Assembly: GCA_023415205.1 (NCBI GenBank)
Contig: JAEZLR010000033.1
Location: 41,440 to 105,439, forward strand
DNA: 64,000 bases
Origin: Bacillota bacterium
GTDB lineage: Bacteria > Bacillota > Clostridia > DSM-8532
Direction: 5' to 3'
The stretch's first letter is position 1, and each line of letters begins with the position of its first letter. The translations under genes and the position numbers were made by a program. This document shows positions 15,568-23,646 of the stretch, piece after piece. The notes under the pieces were generated by a model. That model was not told the DNA's origin. It worked only from the letters and a program-made list of their open reading frames with translations, and ran no database searches.

Positions 15568-18003
15568 ATGAAATTTGGTTTTTTTGATGACAAAAGCCGG
15601 GAATACGTCATTCAGACGCCCCAGACTCCCTATCCCTGGATCAATTATCTCGGGAATGAAAAGTTCTTTGGATTGATCTCCAATACCTCGGGTGGCTACT
15701 GCTTTTATCGGGACGCGCGTTTACGGAGGCTCACCCGTTATCGCTACAATAGCATACCTGTAGATAACGGAGGACGCTATTTCTACATAAATGACGGCGG
15801 TGATGTCTGGAATCCTGGATGGAAACCTGTAAAGAAAGAGCTGGATGCCTATGAGTGCCGCCACGGACTTGGTTACACAAAAATATCGGGAAAGAGAAAC
15901 GGGATTGCCGTCAGTCAGCTTTCCTTTATACCTTTGGGCTATAATGGCGAGGTTCATCAATTGACCCTCAAGAACACCACCAGCGGGGTAAAGAATATCA
16001 AGCTGTTCTCTTTTGTGGAATGGTGCCTGTGGAACGCCTATGACGATATGACCAACTTCCAGCGGAATTTCTCCACCGGAGAGGTTGAAGTTGATGGGTC
16101 TGCTATCTATCACAAGACCGAATACAGGGAAAGACGCGATCATTACGCCTTCTATTGGGCCAATACACCCGTGGATGGGTTTGATACCGACAGAGAATCC
16201 TTTATTGGACTTTATGAAGGGTTCGAGGCTCCCAAGGCCGTTATGGCCGGACAAGCCACCAATTCAGTAGCATTGGGCTGGCAGCCCGTAGCCTCCCACT
16301 ACTTTAATCTCACCCTTCAAGCCGGTGAGGAGAAGACCATAATCTTTGTGCTGGGCTATGTGGAGAATCCCGTGGAAGAAAAATGGGAGGCTCTGAATGT
16401 TATCAATAAGATCCCTGCTAGAAAAATGCAGAAGCAGTTTGAGACCCCGCAGCAGGTAGAGAAAGCCATTTCCGACCTTAAGGCCTACTGGAGCGATCTT
16501 CTGTCCATCTATACCATTGAGAGTGACGATGACCGCCTGAACCGCATGGTGAATATCTGGAATCCCTATCAGTGCATGGTCACCTTTAATATGTCCAGAA
16601 GTGCGTCCTATTTTGAATCGGGCATTGGCCGCGGCATGGGCTTCAGAGATTCCAACCAAGACCTTCTGGGCTTTGTCCACCAGATTCCTGAGAGAGCGCG
16701 AGAAAGAATTCTGGATATAGCCGCAACCCAGTTCCCTGACGGCGGCTGCTACCATCAGTACCAGCCCCTGACCAAAAAGGGCAACAATGACATTGGCGGT
16801 GGCTTCAATGATGATCCCCTCTGGCTTATTCTGGGAACAGCAGCTTATATCAAGGAAACCGGCGATATGAGTATTCTGGACGAACAGGTTCCCTTTGATT
16901 GTAACCCCAATAATACCGCAACCCTTCTTGAGCATCTGAAAAGGTCCTTCTATCATGTGCCTGAGAACTTAGGGCCTCACGGGCTACCCCTCATTGGACG
17001 CGCCGACTGGAATGACTGTCTCAATCTCAACTGCTTCTCGGTAACCCCGGATGAATCCTTCCAGACCTATGGAGATCCTGATGGCCGTGTGGCAGAAAGT
17101 GTCTTTATTGCCGGAATGTTCGTTTTCATTGGCCCTGAATATGCTGCCCTTATGCGGATGAAGGGCTTTAACGAAGAGGCTGACAAAGCTGACAAGCTCA
17201 TTGCCGAGATGAAGCAGAAGGTCTATGACTACGGCTATGACGGGGATTGGTTCTTAAGAGCCTATGACGCCTTCGGCAAGAAGATCGGAAGCCGGGAGAA
17301 TGAAGAAGCCCAGATCTTTATCGAACCCCAGGGCATGTGTGTCATGGGAGGCATCGGTGTTGAGAACGGTCTGGCCCTCAAAGCACTTAATTCTGTCAAG
17401 GAGCGCTTGGAATGCGAATATGGTATAGTTCTTAATAACCCTCCCTATTATCGGTATGATAAGAATATCGGTGAAATCACCTCCTATCCTCCAGGCTATA
17501 AGGAAAATGCCGGTATCTTCAGCCACAACAATCCATGGATCATTTGTGCGGAAACGGTTCTTGGCCGTGGAAACAGGGCGTTTGACCTCTACAAGAAAAT
17601 TACTCCGGCCTATATCGAAGAAATCAGTGACATACACAAGACCGAACCCTATGTCTATTCCCAGATGATCGCCGGTAAGGATGCTGTCCATCCGGGGCAG
17701 GCCAAAAATTCATGGCTTACCGGTTGTGCGGCTTGGACCTATACCTCGGTGGCCATGTGGATTCTTGGCATTCAGCCTGACTATAACGGCCTCAGAATTA
17801 ACCCCTGTATCCCTTCGGACTGGGACGGCTATACCGTCACACGAAAATTCAGGGGTGCCACCTACATCATCAAGGTCTCTAATCCCTCCCATGTTGAGAA
17901 GGGTGTGAAATCGGTGACTGTAGATGGAAAAGCCATTGAGGGCAATCTTCTGCCCGTATTTGGAGACGGCAGGGAGCATCAGGTAGAGGTCATCCTGGGT
18001 TAG
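15568..18003 (+). CDS. cbpA: Cellobiose phosphorylase (GH94)
   Basis: 811 residues, the usual length for cellobiose phosphorylase. It cleaves cellobiose with phosphate to glucose and alpha-glucose 1-phosphate in the cytosol, saving ATP. The N-terminal beta-sandwich begins MKFGFFDDKSREYVIQTPQTPYPWINYLG. The (alpha/alpha)6 barrel contains FRDSNQDLLG, a substrate/phosphate site, and GRADWNDCLN, where Asp is the catalytic acid (Asp490 in the Cellvibrio enzyme). QPDYNGLRINPCIP is in the C-terminal region. Cellodextrin and chitobiose phosphorylases are relatives; this length and wording fit cellobiose phosphorylase. GGAGAGG precedes ATG 15568. No transporter gene is adjacent. A partial copy of the LacI operator lies inside the gene at 15713. 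Confidence 0.93.
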   Translation: MKFGFFDDKSREYVIQTPQTPYPWINYLGNEKFFGLISNTSGGYCFYRDARLRRLTRYRYNSIPVDNGGRYFYINDGGDVWNPGWKPVKKELDAYECRHGLGYTKISGKRNGIAVSQLSFIPLGYNGEVHQLTLKNTTSGVKNIKLFSFVEWCLWNAYDDMTNFQRNFSTGEVEVDGSAIYHKTEYRERRDHYAFYWANTPVDGFDTDRESFIGLYEGFEAPKAVMAGQATNSVALGWQPVASHYFNLTLQAGEEKTIIFVLGYVENPVEEKWEALNVINKIPARKMQKQFETPQQVEKAISDLKAYWSDLLSIYTIESDDDRLNRMVNIWNPYQCMVTFNMSRSASYFESGIGRGMGFRDSNQDLLGFVHQIPERARERILDIAATQFPDGGCYHQYQPLTKKGNNDIGGGFNDDPLWLILGTAAYIKETGDMSILDEQVPFDCNPNNTATLLEHLKRSFYHVPENLGPHGLPLIGRADWNDCLNLNCFSVTPDESFQTYGDPDGRVAESVFIAGMFVFIGPEYAALMRMKGFNEEADKADKLIAEMKQKVYDYGYDGDWFLRAYDAFGKKIGSRENEEAQIFIEPQGMCVMGGIGVENGLALKALNSVKERLECEYGIVLNNPPYYRYDKNIGEITSYPPGYKENAGIFSHNNPWIICAETVLGRGNRAFDLYKKITPAYIEEISDIHKTEPYVYSQMIAGKDAVHPGQAKNSWLTGCAAWTYTSVAMWILGIQPDYNGLRINPCIPSDWDGYTVTRKFRGATYIIKVSNPSHVEKGVKSVTVDGKAIEGNLLPVFGDGREHQVEVILG

Positions 18004-18025
18004 TCTTGAAGTTAGCTTTATAGGC

Positions 18026-18054
18026 TTGATTCTGCGATCCTTATCCTGTATAAT
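18026..18054 (+). promoter_or_regulatory. Sigma-A promoter of a small-protein gene
   Basis: TTGATT (18026-18031), a 17-base spacer and TATAAT (18049-18054), just upstream of the 41-codon gene at 18084. Confidence 0.7.
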
Positions 18055-18083
18055 TTACTTTGAACTATTTTCTTCGGAGGGAC

Positions 18084-18209
18084 ATGAAATTGGTTAAGAC
18101 CCTTTCAGATATCCGGCTGACATTAAGCCTCTATTTGAATAGTACTCCCATCATGTTGACTGCTATCACACATGATAAGCGGCCTTATGGGCGTATTGCA
18201 ACCAAATAG
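18084..18209 (+). CDS. Small protein of 41 residues, unknown function
   Basis: A short ORF (MKLVKTLSDIRLTLS ... GRIATK) that has every sign of being a gene: a consensus promoter 30 bases upstream, a CGGAGG site 4-5 bases from its ATG, and a strong terminator 50 bases after its stop. The composition is normal for a protein, with an amphipathic first half and a basic, polar end (THDKRPYGRIATK). There is no signal peptide or clear transmembrane helix. I do not recognise it. The alternative is that the transcript is a small regulatory RNA and the ORF is incidental. Confidence 0.6.
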   Translation: MKLVKTLSDIRLTLSLYLNSTPIMLTAITHDKRPYGRIATK

Positions 18210-18260
18210 ATGGTAAAAAATGTAAGCTATTGAGGGTCCTTGGAACTTATAAACGAACAG

Positions 18261-18289
18261 AGGCTCAGGCAGCTTGCCTGAGCCTTTTT
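18261..18289 (+). terminator. Strong terminator after the small-protein gene
   Basis: A perfect 11-bp stem AGGCTCAGGCA/TGCCTGAGCCT (18261-18271 with 18275-18285), a GCT loop and five T residues. Confidence 0.9.
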
Positions 18290-18323
18290 GCGTTTCCGGG
18301 GGCCTCATCATGGAGGAAATAAA

Positions 18324-19580
18324 ATGAGTAAAATCTATAAAAATATACGTAAAGAATACCTTTTTCAGTTTGTTAAAAATGCTTCCCTGTCAGAAGCGGT
18401 TTGGATGTTATTTCTGGCGGCAAGGGGAATGAACCTAATACAAATCGGTCTTTTAGAATCCATCTTTCATATCACGGGAATGTTCATGGAGGTTCCCACT
18501 GGCTTTATCGCCGATCGTTATGGGCGGAGGACTTCCAGGATTATTGCTCGTGGAATGGCACTGGTAAGCAGCCTAATACTCCTTGGCTCTCACAGCTTTT
18601 GGGGCTTCGCTCTGGGTTTTGTTTTTTCCGCCTTATCCTTCAATTTGGAGTCAGGAGCGGGAGATGCCCTTGTTTATGACAGCCTTGTGGAGTGCGGTAA
18701 GGAACAGGAGTACATGAAGGTCAGAGGGAGGAGCGAGCTCAGTTATCAATTGGCCCATATTTTGTCCCTTGTCATTGGTGGAATGGTGGCGGGTATCAGC
18801 TATGAGCTGGTCTATGGCCTAACTGCCGTCATTCACATTGGCGCGCTGGCCATCTCCCTAGGCTTTGAAGAGCCCAAGGTGATTCAACAGAACAGGGAGG
18901 ACTCTCTTTTTCGTCATATGGGTCAGTCGCTCAAGGCTGTTTGGAAAAATCGTGCTATCCTGCCCTATATGCTTCATCTGGAGGTTTTTTCGCTCTTTTA
19001 TACCACCATACATTTTTATTTTCAGAACTTTATGAAGGATTCCGGGTATCCAGAGTATCAGATAGGGGTCATGCTGGCCGTTGCCTCGGGCTTGGGGGCG
19101 GTGGCCTCCTTGTTGGCCTACAAAGCGGAACGACTACTGGGTGAAAAACGCATGATTCTTCTGACCGGGCTTCTACCCGGAGCGCTGTTCGGAGCTATGG
19201 CCTTTACTCGGGTGGAGCCTGTCATACTCATCCTTATTGCAGGCTTTGAAGGCTTACTGTTTGTTGTAGTAGGCGATTATATCCATAAACGCATTCCCTC
19301 GGAGCACCGAGCCCTTCTACTGTCTTTTGAATCCATGCTTTTCAGTATGATGATGATTGTTTTCTTTCCTGTCATTGGTGGGGTGTCCCAATACTTTGGC
19401 TTCAAAAATGCCTTTGCCCTGGTTGGGGCAATGTCCCTTGTGTCGGGTACAATCACAGCATTCTTTCTCCTAAAAGCTTTGAAAAGAGAAAAAAAGGGAA
19501 GGGAAGTGCAAAATCATGAAGCCAACGAGGCTTTAGACGGTTATAATGAGGATGAGGAGAAAGGACTTAAGTTGACATGA
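18324..19580 (+). CDS. MFS transporter
   Basis: About 418 residues with twelve hydrophobic segments. The MFS loop 2-3 motif appears as MEVPTGFIADRYGRRTSRI, close to the family consensus GxxaDrxGrr. The wording (IYKNIRKEYLFQFVKNASLSEAVWMLFLAARGMNL) resembles the small drug-export-like MFS clade common in Clostridia. The substrate is unknown. ATG 18324 follows TGGAGG; an in-frame start 12 codons earlier overlaps the upstream terminator and was rejected. A charged C-terminal tail (EKKGREVQ...) ends in an ATGA overlap with sfsA. Confidence 0.88.
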   Translation: MSKIYKNIRKEYLFQFVKNASLSEAVWMLFLAARGMNLIQIGLLESIFHITGMFMEVPTGFIADRYGRRTSRIIARGMALVSSLILLGSHSFWGFALGFVFSALSFNLESGAGDALVYDSLVECGKEQEYMKVRGRSELSYQLAHILSLVIGGMVAGISYELVYGLTAVIHIGALAISLGFEEPKVIQQNREDSLFRHMGQSLKAVWKNRAILPYMLHLEVFSLFYTTIHFYFQNFMKDSGYPEYQIGVMLAVASGLGAVASLLAYKAERLLGEKRMILLTGLLPGALFGAMAFTRVEPVILILIAGFEGLLFVVVGDYIHKRIPSEHRALLLSFESMLFSMMMIVFFPVIGGVSQYFGFKNAFALVGAMSLVSGTITAFFLLKALKREKKGREVQNHEANEALDGYNEDEEKGLKLT

Positions 19581-20269
19581 GATATGAAAACATGATTGAG
19601 ACACGCTTTGTCAGCAGGCCCAACCGTTTCATCGCCTATTGTGACTATGAGGGGACTATGGTCACCGCCCATGTACGAAATACGGGAAGATGCCGTGAGC
19701 TGCTCCTACCCGGTGCGACGGTTTTTCTGGAAAAAGCAAAAGAACCCAGCCGTAAAACGCAGTTTTCCCTGATCACAGTGGTGAAGAACGGCCGGTATGT
19801 CAATATCGACAGTACCGCGCCAAATAAGGTTTTTTGTGAAGCGTTGAAAAAGAACCCCAGCCTCCTTGAAGAGTTGGGGCCTGTGACCCTCATCCGGTCC
19901 GAGGCTCGTTTTGAAAATTCAAGATTTGATTTCTATCTTGAAGCTGGTCCTGAAAAGGCCTTTGTTGAGGTCAAAGGTGTTACTTTGGAAGAGAACAATC
20001 TAGCCCTTTTTCCGGATGCTCCCACCGAACGTGGAATAAAGCATATGAAGGAGCTGATAAAAGCCAGAGCTGAAGGCTATGGTGCATATATCATTTTCAT
20101 TGTTCAGATGAAAGGGGTATCATCATTTTCTCCTAATATTAAAACACACCCTCAATTTGGTAAAGTGCTCAAGGAGGCTCAGGAGACTGGAGTCAGCGTC
20201 CTCTGCTTCGACTGCCATGTAGGAAAGAATTATCTATCCTTTGGCGACCCGATACCTGTTGAGATTTAA
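19577..20269 (+). CDS. sfsA: SfsA family DNA/RNA nuclease-like protein
   Basis: 230 residues. SfsA was described as a sugar fermentation stimulation protein in E. coli; structurally it pairs an OB-like N-terminal domain with a PD-(D/E)XK nuclease-like C-terminal domain. Visible here: RFVSRPNRFIAYC, HVRNTGRCRELLLPGA, SRFDFYLE, AFVEVKGVTLEENNLALFPDAPTERGIKHM. The D...E-x-K triad is present as RFDFYL...FVEVKG. Its start overlaps the MFS stop, so expression is coupled. Physiological role uncertain. Confidence 0.95.
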   Translation: MRYENMIETRFVSRPNRFIAYCDYEGTMVTAHVRNTGRCRELLLPGATVFLEKAKEPSRKTQFSLITVVKNGRYVNIDSTAPNKVFCEALKKNPSLLEELGPVTLIRSEARFENSRFDFYLEAGPEKAFVEVKGVTLEENNLALFPDAPTERGIKHMKELIKARAEGYGAYIIFIVQMKGVSSFSPNIKTHPQFGKVLKEAQETGVSVLCFDCHVGKNYLSFGDPIPVEI

Positions 20270-20294
20270 ACTATAAATAGGCTGATACTACAAG

Positions 20295-20326
20295 AAAGAC
20301 CTCCCAACGCAGGATGGGAGGTCTTT
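20295..20326. terminator. Bidirectional terminator between sfsA and the minus-strand lipoprotein gene
   Basis: A perfect 12-bp stem AAAGACCTCCCA/TGGGAGGTCTTT (20295-20306 with 20315-20326) has A and T ends on both sides, so it can serve both convergent genes. Confidence 0.85.
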
Positions 20327-20338
20327 GTCTCATAGAGA

Positions 20339-21289
20339 CTATTCTGTGATATCGTCTGTTGGATCAGCTTGAGGTTCAGCGGAGCTATCGATTTCCTGGG
20401 GAGCCTCGACTGGGGCTTCAATCGGGGCTTCAACCGGGGTTTCAACCGGGGCTTCAATCGGGGCTTCAACCGGGGTTTCAACCGGAACTTCGACCGAAAC
20501 TTCAACCGGAACTTCGACCGGAGCTTCAACCGGGGCTTGGGCAGGGAACTGAACAGACGGTGCTGGGGTCTGAGTAGGTACCGTGCCTCCCGTAGCCGGA
20601 GCTACGTTTATCGGTGAAGCAACAGGCCGCTTTTTTTTCATCACAAAGAATACAACCCCAACAGCGATTAATATCAACAACCAGAACGGAAATCCACCGC
20701 CTTTTTTGAAGACTATCAGAGGGTTTGACCCGTAAAAGACAGCGGTGTCTTTTTTCGTAATTTCTCCGCCGTCGGTGATATATTGAATATTGCCGGGAAC
20801 AGTAATTGTTACTTCGATCAAACCATATTCTTCGGTTCCTCCCATAGGGAAATAAACCATTTGCAGTTTATCGGAAACTTTTTCTTCTTCTACACTTCTC
20901 CCTTTGGAATTAACAAGATTGTCAAGACCTGAGCCGTCTTCATCACGGTAATCTTTTACTGTTCCAAAGAAAGAGTCATCACCCATTTTATTAATATCCG
21001 ATACCTCAATAATAGCCGTAATTATTTTCTTACCTTTATTTTCTTTAATGCTTTTTAATTTTGCGATCTTTTTATCCGAGGAATCGTTCATATTGTTAAT
21101 GGATTCTTCAACGGCTGCTTCAATGTCCTCAAAAGACATCATCCCCTGTAGTTGTGAAGTATCTATGGTGTAGGTCATATCCAGAGAACCGTTTTTGCTG
21201 ACCTTCATGTCAACTGAAAGACAGCCAGTAAACATAACGACTACCAAAAGGAGTGACAATAGGGATATAAGTTTTTTGACTCTTTTCAT
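20339..21289 (-). CDS. Lipoprotein with LppM-like domain, membrane anchor and Pro-Val-Glu-Ala repeat tail
   Basis: 316 residues. The N-terminal signal peptide ends in a lipobox (VVMFTGC, Cys about 23). Residues about 24-190 form a beta-rich domain (MKVSKNGSLDMTYTIDTSQLQGM ... GLIEVTITVPGNIQYI) that reminds me of LppM-like bacterial lipoproteins. A transmembrane helix (FWLLILIAVGVVFFVM, about 204-220) and a KKKR stop-transfer follow. The C-terminal tail is about 80 residues of PVEAPVE-type repeats, presumably on the other side of the membrane. Start at 21289 follows AAGGGGG. Function unknown; the domain assignment is tentative. Confidence 0.72.
   Translation of the reverse strand: MKRVKKLISLLSLLLVVVMFTGCLSVDMKVSKNGSLDMTYTIDTSQLQGMMSFEDIEAAVEESINNMNDSSDKKIAKLKSIKENKGKKIITAIIEVSDINKMGDDSFFGTVKDYRDEDGSGLDNLVNSKGRSVEEEKVSDKLQMVYFPMGGTEEYGLIEVTITVPGNIQYITDGGEITKKDTAVFYGSNPLIVFKKGGGFPFWLLILIAVGVVFFVMKKKRPVASPINVAPATGGTVPTQTPAPSVQFPAQAPVEAPVEVPVEVSVEVPVETPVEAPIEAPVETPVEAPIEAPVEAPQEIDSSAEPQADPTDDITE
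20391..20540. repeat. Short tandem repeat encoding P-V-E-[AVST]-P units
   Basis: On the plus strand, units such as GGGGCTTCAACCGGGGTTTCAA recur with period about 18-24 bases. On the minus strand they encode alternating PVEAP, PIEAP and PVETP. Such tracts expand and contract by slippage; reading frames on the opposite strand here are artefacts. Confidence 0.8.
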
Positions 21290-21347
21290 GAAAGAATCCC
21301 CCTTAAAAAATAATGGATAGATTTAACATAAAAATAATATTATCCAC

Positions 21348-21376
21348 ACAGTATCATACACGGATAATAATGTAAA
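21348..21376 (-). promoter_or_regulatory. Candidate promoter of the lipoprotein gene
   Basis: On the minus strand, TTTACA (21376-21371), a 17-base spacer and TACTGT (21353-21348), about 60 bases before the start codon. The -10 is imperfect. Confidence 0.4.
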
Positions 21377-21532
21377 CCAATTATTAATTATCTTCACAAA
21401 TAAAATAAAAAAAGTCCAGTTTTTATGGGTGATGAGAATAGGTTTATGCCACAAGAATCCTTGCTTTCCACGGTTTTAGAGAAGACGAGAGGGTCTGAGC
21501 ATGAGAACGTTAAAGAATTGAGTAAACTGTTC

Positions 21533-21561
21533 TTGACAGAGGAAAAGTAATTAAGTAGAAT
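21533..21561 (+). promoter_or_regulatory. Sigma-A promoter of the thi transport operon
   Basis: TTGACA (21533-21538), a 17-base spacer and TAGAAT (21556-21561). Transcription would begin near 21568, just before the riboswitch aptamer. Confidence 0.8.
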
Positions 21562-21579
21562 AACGATGAAATAGAATAC

Positions 21580-21673
21580 TAGCATGTGGGAGCCGGTGTA
21601 CCGGCTGAGAGGGAATATAAGAATTCCGACCATCCAGAACCTGATCTGGTTAGTACCAGCGTAGGGAATGCAC
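21580..21673 (+). ncRNA. TPP (THI-box) riboswitch aptamer
   Basis: The P2 hairpin (AGCCGG-TGTA-CCGGCT), the conserved CTGAGA at 21605-21610 and the P4/P5 block CTGATCTGGTTAGTACCAGC-GTAGGGA (21641-21667) are the diagnostic THI-box elements that bind thiamine pyrophosphate. A terminator hairpin lies 15 bases later, so thiamine-replete cells should stop transcription before thiX. Confidence 0.96.
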
Positions 21674-21688
21674 AACGTAGAATTAATC

Positions 21689-21716
21689 AAGCCGCCTATG
21701 TTGGGCGGCTTTATTT
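21689..21716 (+). terminator. Riboswitch-controlled terminator
   Basis: AAGCCGCC (21689-21696) pairs with GGCGGCTT (21704-21711), followed by TTATTTATT. It sits directly after the TPP aptamer as its expression platform. Confidence 0.75.
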
Positions 21717-21811
21717 ATTGTGTAAACAACAAGGTTTCCTGGCCTCTACGGCATTCTATGATTGCCCTAGCGGGGTGGGGTTCTTACTTGTAGCGGAGGG
21801 CGCTATTACTC

Positions 21812-22603
21812 ATGGGAAAATTTATGACGGGGCAACGGAATAAAAAAAAGGAGAGGGGACAAGGGCTATTGTCCTTGGGAATTCTCGTTTTATTGGTGCT
21901 TCTCTGGCAGGTGCTTGTGTCTGTGGGCAAAGTCCCCCCCTATATTCTCCCCGCACCTTCTCAGGTTTTTCAAGCGCTGTACCAGGAAAGAAACCTGCTG
22001 TTCACCCATACCCTTGTAACCCTGGGTGAGGCGCTGAGCGGATTTGGAATCGCCGTATTTTTAGGAGCTCTGTTGGGATTGCTCATGGGCTTCTATGAAC
22101 CGCTGAGAAAGGCCCTGTTTCCTCTTTTTGTTCTCACTCAGGCCATTCCGCTGATTATCCTTGCCCCCCTGTTTGCCATCTGGTTTGGCTTCGGATTTCT
22201 ACCAAAGCTTTTGATTGTGGTCTTGGTTTGTTTTTTTCCTGTGGCCGTCACCTTTACCCAGGGGTTGGTCAGGGCCGACGAGGATTTGGATCAACTGCTA
22301 AAGGTGATGGGAGCAAGTAAATGGAAGGCCTTCTTAGTTGCCAGAGTCCCTCAGGCGCTTCCCGGACTCTTCTCAGGCATAAAGCTGGCCGCCACCTATA
22401 GCGTTATGGGCGCGGTACTGTCTGAATGGGTGGGAGCGCAAAAGGGACTGGGCATATTCATGACCCGGGCGATGACGAGCTTTAAAACCCCTGTACTCTT
22501 TGCGGATGTCCTAGTTATCGTCGCCTTGAGCCTTGGAATCTATAAGCTGGTTGAAATCGTTGAGAGAAGAATCACGAAGCATATTCAAAATACTGACCTA
22601 TGA
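21812..22603 (+). CDS. thiX: ABC transporter permease for thiamine pyrimidine precursor
   Basis: 263 residues of the SsuC/TauC-type BPD permease family, with about six helices and the EAA-like loop (LLKVMGASKWKAFLVARVPQALPGLFSGIKLA). Placement directly behind a TPP riboswitch, with a THI5/NMT1-like binding protein and an ATPase, identifies it as the membrane subunit of a ThiXYZ importer for a hydroxymethylpyrimidine-type thiamine precursor. Start ATG 21812 after CGGAGGG (11-base spacing). Confidence 0.88.
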   Translation: MGKFMTGQRNKKKERGQGLLSLGILVLLVLLWQVLVSVGKVPPYILPAPSQVFQALYQERNLLFTHTLVTLGEALSGFGIAVFLGALLGLLMGFYEPLRKALFPLFVLTQAIPLIILAPLFAIWFGFGFLPKLLIVVLVCFFPVAVTFTQGLVRADEDLDQLLKVMGASKWKAFLVARVPQALPGLFSGIKLAATYSVMGAVLSEWVGAQKGLGIFMTRAMTSFKTPVLFADVLVIVALSLGIYKLVEIVERRITKHIQNTDL

Positions 22604-22616
22604 AAGGTGATCCACC

Positions 22617-23612
22617 ATGCATGGAGTAAACAAGATGAAGAGATATTTGTCCCTTTTGCTTATTGGACTTATGGCCCTGTCGATCATGGCCTGTTCCAAT
22701 AATAAACCAGGTGAGCTTAAAAAGGTAACCTTTGTTTTAGACTGGACGCCCAACACCAACCACACGGGGCTCTATGTGGCCAAGGAAAAAGGATATTTCA
22801 GAGAGCAGGGGCTTGAGGTTGAGATTATTCAACCCCAGGAGGGCTCGGGTGATACCCTTGTGGCATCGGGCAAGGCTCAATTCGGAATCAGCTATCAGGA
22901 ATCCGTCACCTTTGCCCGTGCCCAGGGCGTTCCCTTGGTTTCATTGGCTGCGGTGATACAGCATAATACCTCGGTCTTTGCATCTCTGAAGGAAAAAAAC
23001 ATTCTGACTCCCAAGGATTTTGAGGGGAAAACCTATGGGGGATGGGGGTCTCCGCTTGAAGAGGCGACGATCAAGTACCTGATGGATCAGGCAGGAGCTG
23101 ATTTCTCCAAGGTCAAGATAATGACCACCGGAGATGCAGATTTCTTTCAGGCCAGTGCCACCGGCCAAATCGATTTTGCGTGGATTTTTGAGGGGTGGGC
23201 CGGTATTGAGGCCAAACAAAAGGGGATGGTCCTCAATGTCATTGAGATTGGCGAAGAAGCGCCGGTCTTAGACTATTATACCCCGGTCATCATCACCGCC
23301 GAAGAGACCCTAAACCAGGATCCAAAGCTTGTGGAGGCCTTTATGAAGGCTGTGAAAAAGGGATATGAAGAGGCTATAGAGAACCCAGAAGAAGCAGCCG
23401 ATATTCTCATCCGTGCTGTTCCTGAAATCAATGAGGAGCTAGTCAGGGAGAGTCAAGCCTTCCTGGCTGATAAATACCAGGCGGACGCACCCTACTGGGG
23501 ACATCAGAAGAGCGAGGTTTGGCAGAGGTATACCGATTGGCTTTATGACAATGGTTTTATCAATGAAACCATCGATGTTAGTAAAGCCTATACCAATGAT
23601 TTTGTGAAATAG
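22617..23612 (+). CDS. thiY: Substrate-binding lipoprotein, NMT1/THI5-like (pyrimidine precursor)
   Basis: 331 residues. It has a signal peptide with lipobox LSIMAC (Cys about 26), then the mature NMT1/THI5-like domain: VTFVLDWTPNTNHTGLYVAKEKGYF, the family hallmark WTPNTNHTG, and YQESVTFARAQGVPLVSLAAV. ThiY proteins capture formylaminopyrimidine or hydroxymethylpyrimidine outside the membrane and hand it to ThiX. It starts 13 bases after thiX with AAGGTG in front of ATG 22617. Confidence 0.92.
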   Translation: MHGVNKMKRYLSLLLIGLMALSIMACSNNKPGELKKVTFVLDWTPNTNHTGLYVAKEKGYFREQGLEVEIIQPQEGSGDTLVASGKAQFGISYQESVTFARAQGVPLVSLAAVIQHNTSVFASLKEKNILTPKDFEGKTYGGWGSPLEEATIKYLMDQAGADFSKVKIMTTGDADFFQASATGQIDFAWIFEGWAGIEAKQKGMVLNVIEIGEEAPVLDYYTPVIITAEETLNQDPKLVEAFMKAVKKGYEEAIENPEEAADILIRAVPEINEELVRESQAFLADKYQADAPYWGHQKSEVWQRYTDWLYDNGFINETIDVSKAYTNDFVK

Positions 23613-23646
23613 CCCTTCGTGAAAAACCAATGAAAGGGGGTCAAGG

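Noticed and set aside
20359..20617. Two plus-strand frames rich in Gly/Phe/Asn or Gln/Pro
   Set aside because: They are antisense to the PVEAP repeat tail of the lipoprotein gene and lack ribosome sites.
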